Origin: UBA1422 sp963676385
GTDB lineage: Bacteria > Bacillota > Clostridia > Peptostreptococcales > Anaerovoracaceae
NCBI GenBank assembly: GCA_963676385.2
Contig: CAXXMM010000006.1
Location: forward strand, 1 to 64,000
Direction of reading: 5' to 3'
DNA: 64,000 nt
The translations under genes and the position numbers were made by a program. Within the stretch, counting starts at the first letter, position 1; each line of letters starts with the position of its first letter. Below, piece by piece: positions 32,470-40,621 of the stretch. A model generated the notes under the pieces. That model was not told the origin of the DNA and searched no databases. It saw nothing but the letters and a program-made list of their open reading frames with translations.

Positions 32470-32958
32470 TTATTGCTTCCCCACCACCAGATAGTCTGTC
32501 CACAAATTCTTATTGTCCAAATCTAAATATGAAATCCAAACTTTATCATCCAATAGATAAAGGGTATATCCGGTATCTGTATTTTTTGAGAAAACTAAAA
32601 AGGCCCTTTTCGTGTCGAATTTGGATAAGTCAATTCCCTTTGTTTCCTCATCCGTTAAGGATAGGGTGTTGCCCAAACCAACCGCTTCGTAAGACACATC
32701 CGTAAAGCACTGTCCCTTGATGGATGAATCGGAAGCATTTTTTGTATCTACTGTAAATTCGTCTGTTCCAACAACAAAAGTCACTCCTTTGTTTTGCTTT
32801 AAAAATTCATCTTTCGTCAAAGCACTTGTGGAACTAAGGTATTTAAGACTGTCTATTCCGAAAGTGCCTGTGGGCACCTCTACTTTATCCTGGTTTTGGC
32901 AACCACAAGTGGCCACCATAACTGACGCAACTAAGATAATCAGCCAATATTTTTTCAT
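32470..32958 (-). CDS. predicted lipoprotein
   Basis: A 162-residue protein with a lipoprotein signal: KK, a hydrophobic stretch (WLIILVASVMVAT), and the lipobox region TCGC with Cys at about 20. The mature 140 residues are soluble, with a pattern of short strands (FVVGTDEFTV, KRAFLVFSKN, YTLYLLDDKVWISYL). No catalytic motif. The ATG overlaps the stop of the upstream mini coiled-coil gene (ATGA), so the two are co-translated and may work at the same membrane site. Function unknown. Confidence 0.8.
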   Translation of the reverse strand: MKKYWLIILVASVMVATCGCQNQDKVEVPTGTFGIDSLKYLSSTSALTKDEFLKQNKGVTFVVGTDEFTVDTKNASDSSIKGQCFTDVSYEAVGLGNTLSLTDEETKGIDLSKFDTKRAFLVFSKNTDTGYTLYLLDDKVWISYLDLDNKNLWTDYLVVGKQ

Positions 32959-33152
32959 TTAGTTTTCCTCCGGTCTTCCCTCTGCAGTTTCTCCAAAGCT
33001 GTTTCCATCCTCTTGTTTTGCTCAATCAGTTGCTGTATCTCTTGATCCCTTTGCCTGATTTTGCGGGAAATAATTCGCCAAATCAAATACGCTACGCCCC
33101 CAAGGATTGCTACATCCAAAATAAGCGGTACAAATGTTATTAAAATATCCAC
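32955..33152 (-). CDS. mini membrane/coiled-coil protein, paralogue 3
   Basis: A 65-residue protein of the same build as the paralogues at 15337 and 21958: MDILITFVPLILDVAILGGVA membrane segment, basic RRxxRK hinge and a Gln/Glu-rich coiled coil (EIQQLIEQNKRMETALEKLQ). The sequence is more diverged. The start is GTG with GGAGG nine bases upstream. It overlaps the lipoprotein gene by four bases. Upstream lies the third 22-bp-period direct repeat, and the divergent neighbour is again a VanZ-like gene. This recurrent pairing suggests a functional link between the two families. Confidence 0.75.
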   Translation of the reverse strand: MDILITFVPLILDVAILGGVAYLIWRIISRKIRQRDQEIQQLIEQNKRMETALEKLQREDRRKTK

Positions 33153-33197
33153 TTCTCAATACCTCCGTTGCCACATTACACAAAACATTGCGTTGAA

Positions 33198-33266
33198 ATC
33201 ATACCACAAAACACCCCATGTTCCATGACTCATGGCGAAACTCATGTATTTTGATGGTGAAACTCG
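33198..33266 (-). promoter_or_regulatory. 22-bp-period direct repeat and -10 box upstream of paralogue 3
   Basis: Minus strand: CGAGTTTCACCAT and TGAGTTTCGCCAT at a 22-bp period, then 28 bases to TATGAT (33203-33198). The spacer and surroundings differ from the other two copies; only the repeats and the distance are kept, which argues for function. Confidence 0.6.
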
Positions 33267-33391
33267 TTGTTTTTTACCGTATTGATTATACCTTTGATTC
33301 TTGTTAAAATACACATGGAGATTATGTATGCCAAATTTTTTCGAAATTGAGTAGTTCCAACTTTGAATTATCATGTTTTGAATGGGGGTTC

Positions 33392-34003
33392 ATGATGCTT
33401 ATCGATTTCAATATCATTTCTTTCTTGGTAATGGTTTTGCTATTTGGCCTGATTGGTTTGTTCCTTTTCAAAAAACGAAGCAAGAATAAAGTTTATCTGC
33501 TTATCTATGGAACATTTTGCCTTTATCTAATCAGTGTGGCCAGCGTTTCCATTTTCCCCCTTGCCTATTTTGGCAATAACGCCGTATCCAATTTACGGCA
33601 ATCCTTTGATTATATTCCTTTGATTGGTTTGTTTAACAAGGAAAGTTTAATGAATTTGGTTCTTCTTCTACCTTTTGGTGTGGCCTGGCCGTTTATCCGG
33701 GTTGTTCCCAGTGCCTTGCGAATGCTGCCGGCTATTTTACTGCCCGGGCTCATCATTGAAGGGATACAATGTTTAAGCGGAATATTGTCCGGAGGTTACA
33801 CTTGGTGGCAAATCAGTATCAATGACTACCTAAGCTATACCTTGGGGGTGGGTCTTGGATATTTGGTATTCCGGTTCGCCGCATCCCTAGTTTTGGAGTT
33901 GTTTCCCGTCCAGGCAAATGATGAAAACCATTATTTTCGTCAGGTCTGCGAGAGAAGCGTTCCCCACACTATTATTGTAGAAGCGTCTGACGGAGGTTAT
34001 TAA
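33392..34003 (+). CDS. VanZ-like membrane protein
   Basis: A 203-residue membrane protein with five hydrophobic segments and the VanZ core order: FDYIPLIGLFNKESLMNLVLLLPFGVAWPFI, then LIIEGIQCLSGILSGG, then ISINDYLSYTLGVGLGYLVF. The conserved Asp of the last motif is present (INDYL). The start is uncertain: two ATG codons at 33392 follow GGGGGTTC, while a TTG at 33347 would add 15 residues without a better site. It is divergent from paralogue 3 of the mini coiled-coil family. Possibly involved in envelope stress or glycopeptide tolerance, by family only. Confidence 0.75.
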   Translation: MMLIDFNIISFLVMVLLFGLIGLFLFKKRSKNKVYLLIYGTFCLYLISVASVSIFPLAYFGNNAVSNLRQSFDYIPLIGLFNKESLMNLVLLLPFGVAWPFIRVVPSALRMLPAILLPGLIIEGIQCLSGILSGGYTWWQISINDYLSYTLGVGLGYLVFRFAASLVLELFPVQANDENHYFRQVCERSVPHTIIVEASDGGY

Positions 34004-34130
34004 CCACCAAAATCTTTAAATATGTTGTTTATGTGTACTTATGGTGTATACATTGCCCAAAAGGTTGCAGCCCCCCTTCACCAGGTGTATAATGACCGGG
34101 TATTTAACTTTACTGGAGAAAGGCAATTAA

Positions 34131-34724
34131 TTGTTACCACAAACCCACATGATTATCGCAAACGTCATCTATGAAGACATCCGAGCGGATCATCATATCG
34201 AATTAAACAAAACAAACTTGATATATGGAAGCATCAAACCGGATTTTTATTCCGGGTTCCCCAAACTCAAGCACTTTAAACCCCAGTCATTTTCAACAAT
34301 TTGCGGCGAGATTTCAACTCTTTCCGGAGAGCGAGTGGAAGACAACCGGGCTGCAGTTGCCAGTTTGTCAAAGCATATTGGCATTGTGACCCACTATGTG
34401 GCGGACTATTTTTGTGCCCCCCACAATGACCGGCTCACCTACCAGCATCATATTATTGACCACATTAAATATGAGAACAGCCTCCATCAAGTCTTTGACC
34501 AAACGGCTCTGATGCAAAATAAGGTGATGCCTACCCAGTGGTTGGATTTTTCCAAACCGGAGCAGGTTATGAACTACTTGGATGAGCTTCACAAATATTA
34601 CGTTGAAGGCCATGAAAGTTTTCTCAACGATTTAATTGGATCCCTTCAGGCAACTCGAGCCGTGGCATCCATGATTGTCCGAGAAGCCTTCGGCGGCGGA
34701 AACAACATATTGTTGGCTGCATAA
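34131..34724 (+). CDS. zinc-dependent phospholipase C family protein
   Basis: A 197-residue protein of the zinc-dependent PLC/S1-P1-nuclease-like group found in Clostridia. It is marked by PQTHMIIANVIYEDI (first His), YGSIKPDFYSGF (Asp), HIGIVTHYVADYFCAPHND (His-rich helix with metal-ligand spacing) and HHIIDHIKYENSLH. The usual secretion signal of classical alpha-toxin-type PLC is absent, so it is probably cytosolic and its true substrate unknown. The start is TTG at 34131 after GGAGAAAGG; family members begin with MPAQTH-like sequence, which fits. A bidirectional terminator follows. Confidence 0.8.
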   Translation: MLPQTHMIIANVIYEDIRADHHIELNKTNLIYGSIKPDFYSGFPKLKHFKPQSFSTICGEISTLSGERVEDNRAAVASLSKHIGIVTHYVADYFCAPHNDRLTYQHHIIDHIKYENSLHQVFDQTALMQNKVMPTQWLDFSKPEQVMNYLDELHKYYVEGHESFLNDLIGSLQATRAVASMIVREAFGGGNNILLAA

Positions 34725-34736
34725 ACATAAAATCAA

Positions 34737-34787
34737 AGACCCACTCAAAAGTATTTTAGTATTTTACTTAAACATGGGCCTTTTTTG
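34737..34787. terminator. bidirectional terminator between the PLC-like gene and a flavodoxin gene
   Basis: AAGACCCA and TGGGCCTT pair outside, with AAGTATTTTA and TATTTTACTT inside, forming a long imperfect stem with T runs at both ends. The two genes converge on it. Confidence 0.7.
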
Positions 34788-34790
34788 TTG

Positions 34791-35180
34791 CTATAAATCT
34801 GTGGGGGCTGAAATGTTTTTGCCCGATAAGTCAATAACCCGTATGAATCCTTCCCAATCCTTTAGCAGGCTGCTGCCGGATGTGGGGATGCAGATAATTC
34901 GGTCTCTGCCTACTTGATCTATAAAGGTTCGTACCGCCGGTGGAAAATTGGATGCCCAAATGGGAAAGACCACCACGATGGTCTCTCCATCCATTGGAGG
35001 CTCATATTGGCAAGGAATACTCTTCCCCCTGCTGGCATACATACCGGCTCGGATAAATCCAACAATCCCTTTCCAGGATTGCCCGTCATCAATTTTATTG
35101 GTCTTAAGTCCTTTGCGTTCTGCCAATTCCCCAGCGATTTTTTCGCTTCGGTGAGATCTTGTGAAGTAATAGATTTGCAT
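34791..35180 (-). CDS. flavodoxin-like protein
   Basis: A 129-residue short-chain flavodoxin-like protein: a beta-1 phosphate loop region MQIYYFTRSHRSEKIAGELA (TxxxxxxK-type FMN loop), then TIVVVFPIWASNFPPAVRTFI (flavin ring loop with PIW), and IICIPTSGSS. Such proteins carry electrons for corrinoid reactivation or reductases. AAAGGAGGAATCG precedes ATG 35180; a longer frame upstream has no site. It stands alone and converges with the PLC-like gene. It could serve the MetH-type reactivation protein at 31.7-32.4 kb, but nothing links them directly. Confidence 0.8.
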   Translation of the reverse strand: MQIYYFTRSHRSEKIAGELAERKGLKTNKIDDGQSWKGIVGFIRAGMYASRGKSIPCQYEPPMDGETIVVVFPIWASNFPPAVRTFIDQVGRDRIICIPTSGSSLLKDWEGFIRVIDLSGKNISAPTDL

Positions 35181-35458
35181 ATCGATTCCTCCTTTTCTGT
35201 TAGCCCATCGCTTCCATACAAGGCAACACCATAATGTTTCGACCGGTGCGTGCACGCTTGTTCATAGAAGGCTTCCTTTTGTTGCTTTTTCAACCAGCAT
35301 AGACGATATACCTATTTAATTGCTTTTACAACTGTTTTTTCAACTTTTCCCTTTGAACTTTTCCATGTATAATGAACCCATATCCTGTGATGATGTCTTG
35401 TAATGACATCTTTTCTATCACACCATCACTTTGATGAATCAGAGAGGAACAAAATTTC

Positions 35459-36662
35459 ATGGATTATAAATATGTTATTCGTCGCCGAGGCACTCGACCC
35501 GGCACAGACACCTCTATTTCTTCAGTGGCTGTTGCCAAAGAAAGCCGACGTTTTCATGGCACCATCCCCGGCTATGCCCCGACCCCTTTGCTTTCCCTCC
35601 CTGCCATGGCAACGGAAATTGGGATAGATCGTCTATTTGTGAAAGACGAATCTTCTCGGTTTGGGCTTAATGCTTTTAAATCCCTTGGCGGAAGCTACGC
35701 GGTTGCTAATATTTTGGCGGAAAAAATGGGAAAAGCCCTAGGTGAAATGGAGTTTAAAGATTTAATTCAAGGTACCTCCCCTTTGATTCCCCAGGATATG
35801 ACCTTTATTACGGCCACCGATGGCAACCACGGGCGGGGATTGGCCTGGTTTGTCAACAAACTGGGATATCGTTCTGTGGTTTATATGCCCAAAGGAAGTT
35901 CCAAGGAGCGGTTGGATAATATTTTGGCAGAAAACGCCGATGCCCACATTACACAATTAAATTATGATGGTTCCGTCCATCTGGCAGAACGGGATGCCGG
36001 GCTTCACGGATGGACTTTGGTTCAAGATACTGCTTGGGAAGGATACGAAAAAATCCCCGGTTGGATTATGCAAGGTTATATGACTTTGGCAGATGAAATT
36101 CATGAAGCCCTGTCCCGGTTGGGAGAGGAAAAACCTACCCACATTTTCCTTCAAGCGGGGGTAGGCTCTTATGCCGGTGCCGTATTGGGATACTTTACCT
36201 CCACCTATGGGGAAGATCGTCCCATTACCATTATTGTGGAACCCACCAAAGCGGCCTGCCACTATCGTTCTGCCAAGATAGATGATGGCATGGTACACTT
36301 TGTTGAAGGCGACATGCCCACAAATGATGGCGGGGTTGGCTTGTGGAGAGCCTAGTATTATCAGCTGGAAAATTCTTGATGCCTATGCAGACGCTTTTAT
36401 CACCTGCCCTGATTATGTGGCTGCAACAGGAATGCGAATGTTGGCAAGCCCCCTCCCCGGTGATCCGCCAATTGTATCCGGTGAAAGTGGTGCGGTAGGT
36501 GCCGGCCTGATTCGGGAAATTATGAAAAATCCAGACTTGGCAGAATTTAAAGACTCTTTGGGCTTTGATGAGAAAGCCCGTGTGTTGATCATAAGCACCG
36601 AGGGTGCTACCGACCATGCCCACTACAAAGCGGTGGTCTGGGATGGCAAAAATGCCGGCTGA
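35459..36662 (+). pseudogene. dpaL: diaminopropionate ammonia-lyase, one frameshift
   Basis: A PLP-dependent fold-type II lyase that splits 2,3-diaminopropionate to pyruvate and ammonia. The frame from 35459 has the PLP Lys region SRFGLNAFKSLGGSYA, TATDGNHGRGLAW and GAGVGSYAGAVL-like loops and reads to about 36324. The rest (MAGLACGEPSIISWKIL, CPDYVAATGMRML, VSGESGAVGAGL, STEGATDHAHY) lies one frame over to 36662. One extra A in the run CACAAATG explains it; without it the protein would be about 400 residues, the normal length. Real inactivation or a sequencing error. A strong terminator follows. Confidence 0.9.
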
Positions 36663-36676
36663 TTGCCGGCATTTTT
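36647..36676 (+). terminator. intrinsic terminator of dpaL
   Basis: AAAAATGCCGGC-TGATT-GCCGGCATTTTT: 12-bp perfect stem, the stop codon lies in the loop. Confidence 0.95.
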
Positions 36677-36708
36677 CTTTCATATAATTTGCGTCCCATA
36701 TGGGTTCT

Positions 36709-37581
36709 CTAAATAGCCAGGATATTCATATCTCCACTGACAGTTTCCATATCAATTTTACAGGAACCATTTTTGTATGTGGCCATACTCTTATTGATGG
36801 TTACATTAAACTGGCAGTCAAAGTCTCCGCTTACTTTGTCATAGTCTACTTGGAAACCCTTGTTTTTCGGAAAGCCTAAAGTGATAGAGCCGCTGACACT
36901 TTCCAGATCCATTTCCGAAGGCATGGTTTGGAAGGCCATTTCAATCTTACCGGAAACGGTTTCCATGGTTACGTCATCCATGGAGCCCCCCTTACAGTCC
37001 ATCTTTCCGCTGACGGTCTCCCCATCAAACTGGTTGGTAGAAAGTTTCTCGAGGACAATGTTTCCGGATACTGTGGAAACATCTGTACTGCCACAGTTGA
37101 TTTGATTCATTATAATTTGGGCCGATACGCTGTCAATCTCTACTTCATCAAACATAAACTTCTCGGGAACTTTTACGGTTAGTTCCTTGGACATATTTTT
37201 GAATATCCCCTGGAGCTTCACTTTGGACTTAGCAAATTTAATATTCAACACACCGTCATCCACTTTATATCTCATTTGGTAGTCACTGTCTAAAGAAGTA
37301 TCGCTATCCTCCTCAATGATGATACTGTCCCCCGAATAAGGGACCACATTCACCGCACCGGACGTCCAATCAATTTGCAGATCACTGACATCCGATGGGG
37401 ACACGGTTCCACCTCCAACGGTATAATCCTTATCATTGTAACTAGTACCGTTGCCACCAAAAAGATTAAAGCTGAGAAAGTTTAGGTTGTGGTTTCCCCC
37501 AATCCCCCAAATCAGTACGCCGGTCAACACCATGGCTATGAAGGCATACACAAAGATTCTAATAATTGCAGATGTTCTCAT
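36709..37581 (-). CDS. DUF4097-type membrane-anchored adhesin-like protein
   Basis: A 290-residue protein with an N-terminal membrane segment (about residues 5-26) and an extracellular right-handed beta-helix-like domain of DUF4097 type. It has many repeats of SVSG or TVSG with about 18-20 residue spacing (DSVSAQIIMN, STVSGNIVLE, ETVSGKMDC, ETVSGKIEM, ESVSGSITLG). The start ATG 37581 follows AAAGGAAGC. It is last in the PadR-DUF1700-DUF4097 operon, a widespread envelope-stress set. It probably faces the outside and responds to membrane-active compounds; details unknown. Confidence 0.88.
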   Translation of the reverse strand: MRTSAIIRIFVYAFIAMVLTGVLIWGIGGNHNLNFLSFNLFGGNGTSYNDKDYTVGGGTVSPSDVSDLQIDWTSGAVNVVPYSGDSIIIEEDSDTSLDSDYQMRYKVDDGVLNIKFAKSKVKLQGIFKNMSKELTVKVPEKFMFDEVEIDSVSAQIIMNQINCGSTDVSTVSGNIVLEKLSTNQFDGETVSGKMDCKGGSMDDVTMETVSGKIEMAFQTMPSEMDLESVSGSITLGFPKNKGFQVDYDKVSGDFDCQFNVTINKSMATYKNGSCKIDMETVSGDMNILAI

Positions 37582-37599
37582 TTTTGTGCTTCCTTTCAC

Positions 37600-38247
37600 T
37601 TATTTGCTCATGTCAAAGAGGGCTTTTACAATCCCCTCAATGGCACCAAGAATTAAGAAAATTACCCAGGTAATATACCATGCTCCTGTGCTAAAGCTTA
37701 CCAGAAAATAGATGACAACACCAATGGCCCAAATAGCTGAAATCACAGATTTTCGCAGCTGAGTTTTGCCGCTGTTTCGTTCCCGCCACTCTTTGAATTC
37801 GTCAACCATAGTGTCGGGAACCGGCTGATTCCTAGATTTGGTAATACCGTTGTAAACCAAAAGTCCGGTGGCAATGCCAATAAATGCAAAGAGGAAAACC
37901 AGTCCGATTTCATTTTGAATTATGATGACCGGAACCGGGCTGAAAATATATAACCCAATGGCAATGGCAGACATTAGCGCATTTTTGTTTTGTCGTTTTT
38001 CGTTCTCTTCTGAAATTTTATTATACTGCTGAGGCAAACCTTGAAGTTCCCTAACTAAATCGCTTACATCTCCAATGGTGGCCACTGCGATATTAAAGGC
38101 CACGTCTTCGCTTTTTCCTTCTGCAATCAAATCATTGTACTTATCTGTTAAGTTTTGTAAAATTTCTTCTTTGACCTCAATTGTCTTGGCATTGGAAGGT
38201 GCCGTGGCAAAAAGGTTGTCGATATATTCTCTTAGTCTGTTATTCAT
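37600..38247 (-). CDS. DUF1700-type membrane protein
   Basis: A 215-residue protein. The N-terminal 80 residues form the soluble permease-prefix domain (NNRLREYIDNLFATAP, then VKEEILQNLTDKYNDLIAEGKSEDVAF and IATIGDVSDLVRELQ-like sequence). About four hydrophobic segments follow (residues 95-125, 130-150, 165-185, 190-210). Genes of this type lie between PadR and DUF4097 genes and probably pass a membrane signal. The start overlaps the PadR stop by eight bases. Cotranscription is sure; function is inferred from the operon. Confidence 0.85.
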   Translation of the reverse strand: MNNRLREYIDNLFATAPSNAKTIEVKEEILQNLTDKYNDLIAEGKSEDVAFNIAVATIGDVSDLVRELQGLPQQYNKISEENEKRQNKNALMSAIAIGLYIFSPVPVIIIQNEIGLVFLFAFIGIATGLLVYNGITKSRNQPVPDTMVDEFKEWRERNSGKTQLRKSVISAIWAIGVVIYFLVSFSTGAWYITWVIFLILGAIEGIVKALFDMSK

Positions 38248-38584
38248 TTTTTGGTTCCTCCGTTACAATGAGTTTGTCTATTAGTTGTTTGGCCGATTTC
38301 CAATCAGTGAGCAGCCGTTCATAGGTCTCCCGACCTAAGGGGGTGATGGAATAGTATCTTCGTCGTGCGCCGCTTCGTTCATCTCCCCAATAAGCGCTGA
38401 TGCAGCCCACTTCTTCCAGCCGCTTAAAGGCGGAATATAAGGTTGCTTCCTTCAGTTCATACCGATTCTCCGTTTTATCTCGGATGGCTTTATTTATTTC
38501 GTACCCATAACTATCTTTGTTATGAAGCTGTGCCAGAATGATGGTATCGGTATGCCCTCGAATAAGATCTGATGCGATTGACAT
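38240..38584 (-). CDS. PadR-family transcriptional regulator
   Basis: A 114-residue winged-helix regulator: LIRGHTDTIILAQLHNKDSYGYEINKAI, then the recognition helix region ELKEATLYSAFKRLEEVGCISAYWGDERSGARRRYYSITPLGRETYERL (wing with Arg-rich turn). Length and pattern are typical. It is the first gene of the envelope-stress-type operon and likely its autorepressor. Repression by small molecules is common in the family, but the ligand is unknown here. GAAAGGAGT precedes the start. Confidence 0.93.
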   Translation of the reverse strand: MSIASDLIRGHTDTIILAQLHNKDSYGYEINKAIRDKTENRYELKEATLYSAFKRLEEVGCISAYWGDERSGARRRYYSITPLGRETYERLLTDWKSAKQLIDKLIVTEEPKNE

Positions 38585-38663
38585 ATAGACTCCTTTCAGT
38601 AGTTACTATCTCTGTACGAGTAGATACTAATACAATATACTTCGCCTGTCAAGGTATATATTA

Positions 38664-38705
38664 TAAAAAAAGACAAATTCCATAATAGAAGAATTTGTCT
38701 TTTGA
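38664..38705. terminator. terminator between the PadR operon and the DMT transporter gene
   Basis: AAAAGACAAATTC pairs perfectly with GAATTTGTCTTTT over a 10-base loop, with A/T tails on both sides. On the minus strand it follows the transporter gene ending at 38749. Confidence 0.85.
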
Positions 38706-38748
38706 TTCCAAGTTTCGTTTCATTTATACAGACTCGTAACCCTTCCGC

Positions 38749-39636
38749 TTATTTCAATCTTTGAGGATGTCTCTGGGGTAGATTGGACAAAAGCACGGCC
38801 AGAACGATAAGAGCACTGCCAAAAATCATAGGCGCGGTTAAAATGTCGCCAATCAACACATACCCTAAAATGCAAGCCACCACTGGTTCAAAGGTGTTAA
38901 TAATGGCAGCGTTGCCGGCACTAATGTTTTTCAGTCCGATACAGTAGAACAAAATAGCAAAAAAGGCACATACCACGGCAAGTAGCAGTACATAGACCAG
39001 CTGGGATGGCGCCACCGCAAACAGTGGCTTGCCGCTGAAAAAGCATCGAAAAAAGTTAAAAATTGCAGAACTTAACAGCACATACCCAGCCACTACAAGG
39101 GAATGCTGAGTTTTGATGGTCTTGGAGGATAGTCCCATGACATACACCACATAGCAAAGGGCTGTGCCAAAGGCGAAAGCGATTCCAATGATATTCCCAC
39201 CCATATCCGGCGTCCAAACGATAAAGCCCATGCCAACCATAGACAAAATCACTGCCAAAATTTTCCCCAAGCGAACCGGTTCCATTTTGGTAATCATTTC
39301 GATGGCTACAATCATAGCCGGAAAGGTAAAAGATACAATGGTTGCCAAAGATCCGGAAATATAATTAAAGGACAAATACAAGGTTGTTGCTAATCCAATA
39401 TAAGCCAAACAAATAATCCCCATCATTTTAGCTGATCTCTTGTCCATCCGATAAGGCAGTTTCTTAATAAAAATGTACGCCCACATCAAAATCGCCGCAT
39501 AAAAAAATTTATTAAACAGTAAGGTTTCGGTGTGAACTCCTTGATCAAAGGCAAGAAAAGACAAAGAAGGAACAAAACCATAACAGATGGTGGTTCCAAT
39601 AATACACAGGGTTCCAATTAAGGTTTTTTTATCCAT
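38749..39636 (-). CDS. EamA/DMT-family transporter
   Basis: A 295-residue integral membrane protein with ten hydrophobic segments in two EamA repeats (first about residues 5-140, second 150-290). Gly-rich ends such as GNAAIINTFEPVVACILGYVLIGD are typical. DMT transporters export amino acids, drugs or nucleotide sugars. ATG 39636 is preceded by AGGAGA; a start seven codons upstream has no site. The neighbour is a MerR regulator plus a second DMT gene, an uncommon pairing that hints at effector-controlled export. The substrate cannot be read. Confidence 0.88.
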   Translation of the reverse strand: MDKKTLIGTLCIIGTTICYGFVPSLSFLAFDQGVHTETLLFNKFFYAAILMWAYIFIKKLPYRMDKRSAKMMGIICLAYIGLATTLYLSFNYISGSLATIVSFTFPAMIVAIEMITKMEPVRLGKILAVILSMVGMGFIVWTPDMGGNIIGIAFAFGTALCYVVYVMGLSSKTIKTQHSLVVAGYVLLSSAIFNFFRCFFSGKPLFAVAPSQLVYVLLLAVVCAFFAILFYCIGLKNISAGNAAIINTFEPVVACILGYVLIGDILTAPMIFGSALIVLAVLLSNLPQRHPQRLK

Positions 39637-39741
39637 GTTGTCTCCTGATTTTATCATTATGGGAGGTGATGATTTTGGTAAGGAAATGGCAGAAAATACT
39701 CCGAAACCATCTTCCTCCCACCAGAATCATAAACCTTGGAG

Positions 39742-40620
39742 TTACTCCAATGTCAAGGGCTTTTTTACAATTCCCTTGGATGAAGTTCCACGTACAATCC
39801 CTTTTGAGGTGTTGCCGTTTCCAATCACCGGTTGAATCTCTTTGAGGGGGATATAGATTCGATAGTGCTCTTTTGGGTTATCATTCTCATAGGTCACTAC
39901 ACTTTGCCGCCCGTAGGCGATCCCTTCTGCCTGAAGATTTTCTGACTGTAGGTATTCCATGGCCGGTTTTAGCATGGCAACCGAATCATCTTCATATCTG
40001 CATACTGTAAACAAACATCTGGGGTGAGACTCCACGGCAAAATCAGCATTGGAAAAATCCACGTCCAGTCCATCGGCATATTCAGTATCCAAAGCGAAGT
40101 AATGCTCCATGTCCTCTCCCGGCAAACTGCAGCGAAAAGACAGGGTAACAAAGTATGCATCTTTTTGGTTGACCGGGATACTGGAGGATAGGCCGTGAAT
40201 GTCAATGGTTCCCTTATCCCTGTAGGTCCCCTTATGGTAGGAGGATGACATGGGTCTAATCTCAAATCGATTTTCATACACCAAAGCTTCTCGGTGAAGC
40301 TTCTCCCAGTTTTCCATTTTTGTCAAAAGTTTTCCGTAAAAACATAAGATTTTTGAAACTTCCTTCTCTTTTTCTCGAATCATGGTCAACATGGATTCCG
40401 AAGAAACCCCATTCATGATTTTTTGAATATCTGTAATGCTAAAATCCACATCCCGATAAAACAAAATGTCCGAAAGTCTGGATATGTCCGCGAAACGATA
40501 CTCTCGGTACCCATTCTCCGGATTTTTTTGAGGATGGATGATTCCTTCTTTTTCGTAATAGCGGATGGTATCTGCAGTAATATCCAGAAAGTCCGCCACT
40601 TCTCCGATATGATATCCCAT
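39742..40620 (-). CDS. MerR-family regulator with a GyrI-like effector domain
   Basis: A 292-residue regulator. Residues 1-70 are the MerR winged helix (YHIGEVADFLDITADTIRYYEKEGII, then ENGYREYRFADISRLSDILFYR). A helical linker follows, and residues 125-285 look like a GyrI/SOUL-type ligand-binding domain as in BmrR. ATG 40620 follows GAGGTATAAC and lies just after the stop of the DMT gene at 40622. The preceding and following genes are DMT transporters, so multidrug-responsive control of these pumps is likely (BmrR-like), by inference. Confidence 0.87.
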   Translation of the reverse strand: MGYHIGEVADFLDITADTIRYYEKEGIIHPQKNPENGYREYRFADISRLSDILFYRDVDFSITDIQKIMNGVSSESMLTMIREKEKEVSKILCFYGKLLTKMENWEKLHREALVYENRFEIRPMSSSYHKGTYRDKGTIDIHGLSSSIPVNQKDAYFVTLSFRCSLPGEDMEHYFALDTEYADGLDVDFSNADFAVESHPRCLFTVCRYEDDSVAMLKPAMEYLQSENLQAEGIAYGRQSVVTYENDNPKEHYRIYIPLKEIQPVIGNGNTSKGIVRGTSSKGIVKKPLTLE

Positions 40621-40621
40621 G

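Noticed and set aside
35222..35240. Fourth R2 hairpin (CACCATAATG)
   Set aside because: It shares about 12 bases with the R2 loop but has no flanking stem; likely chance.
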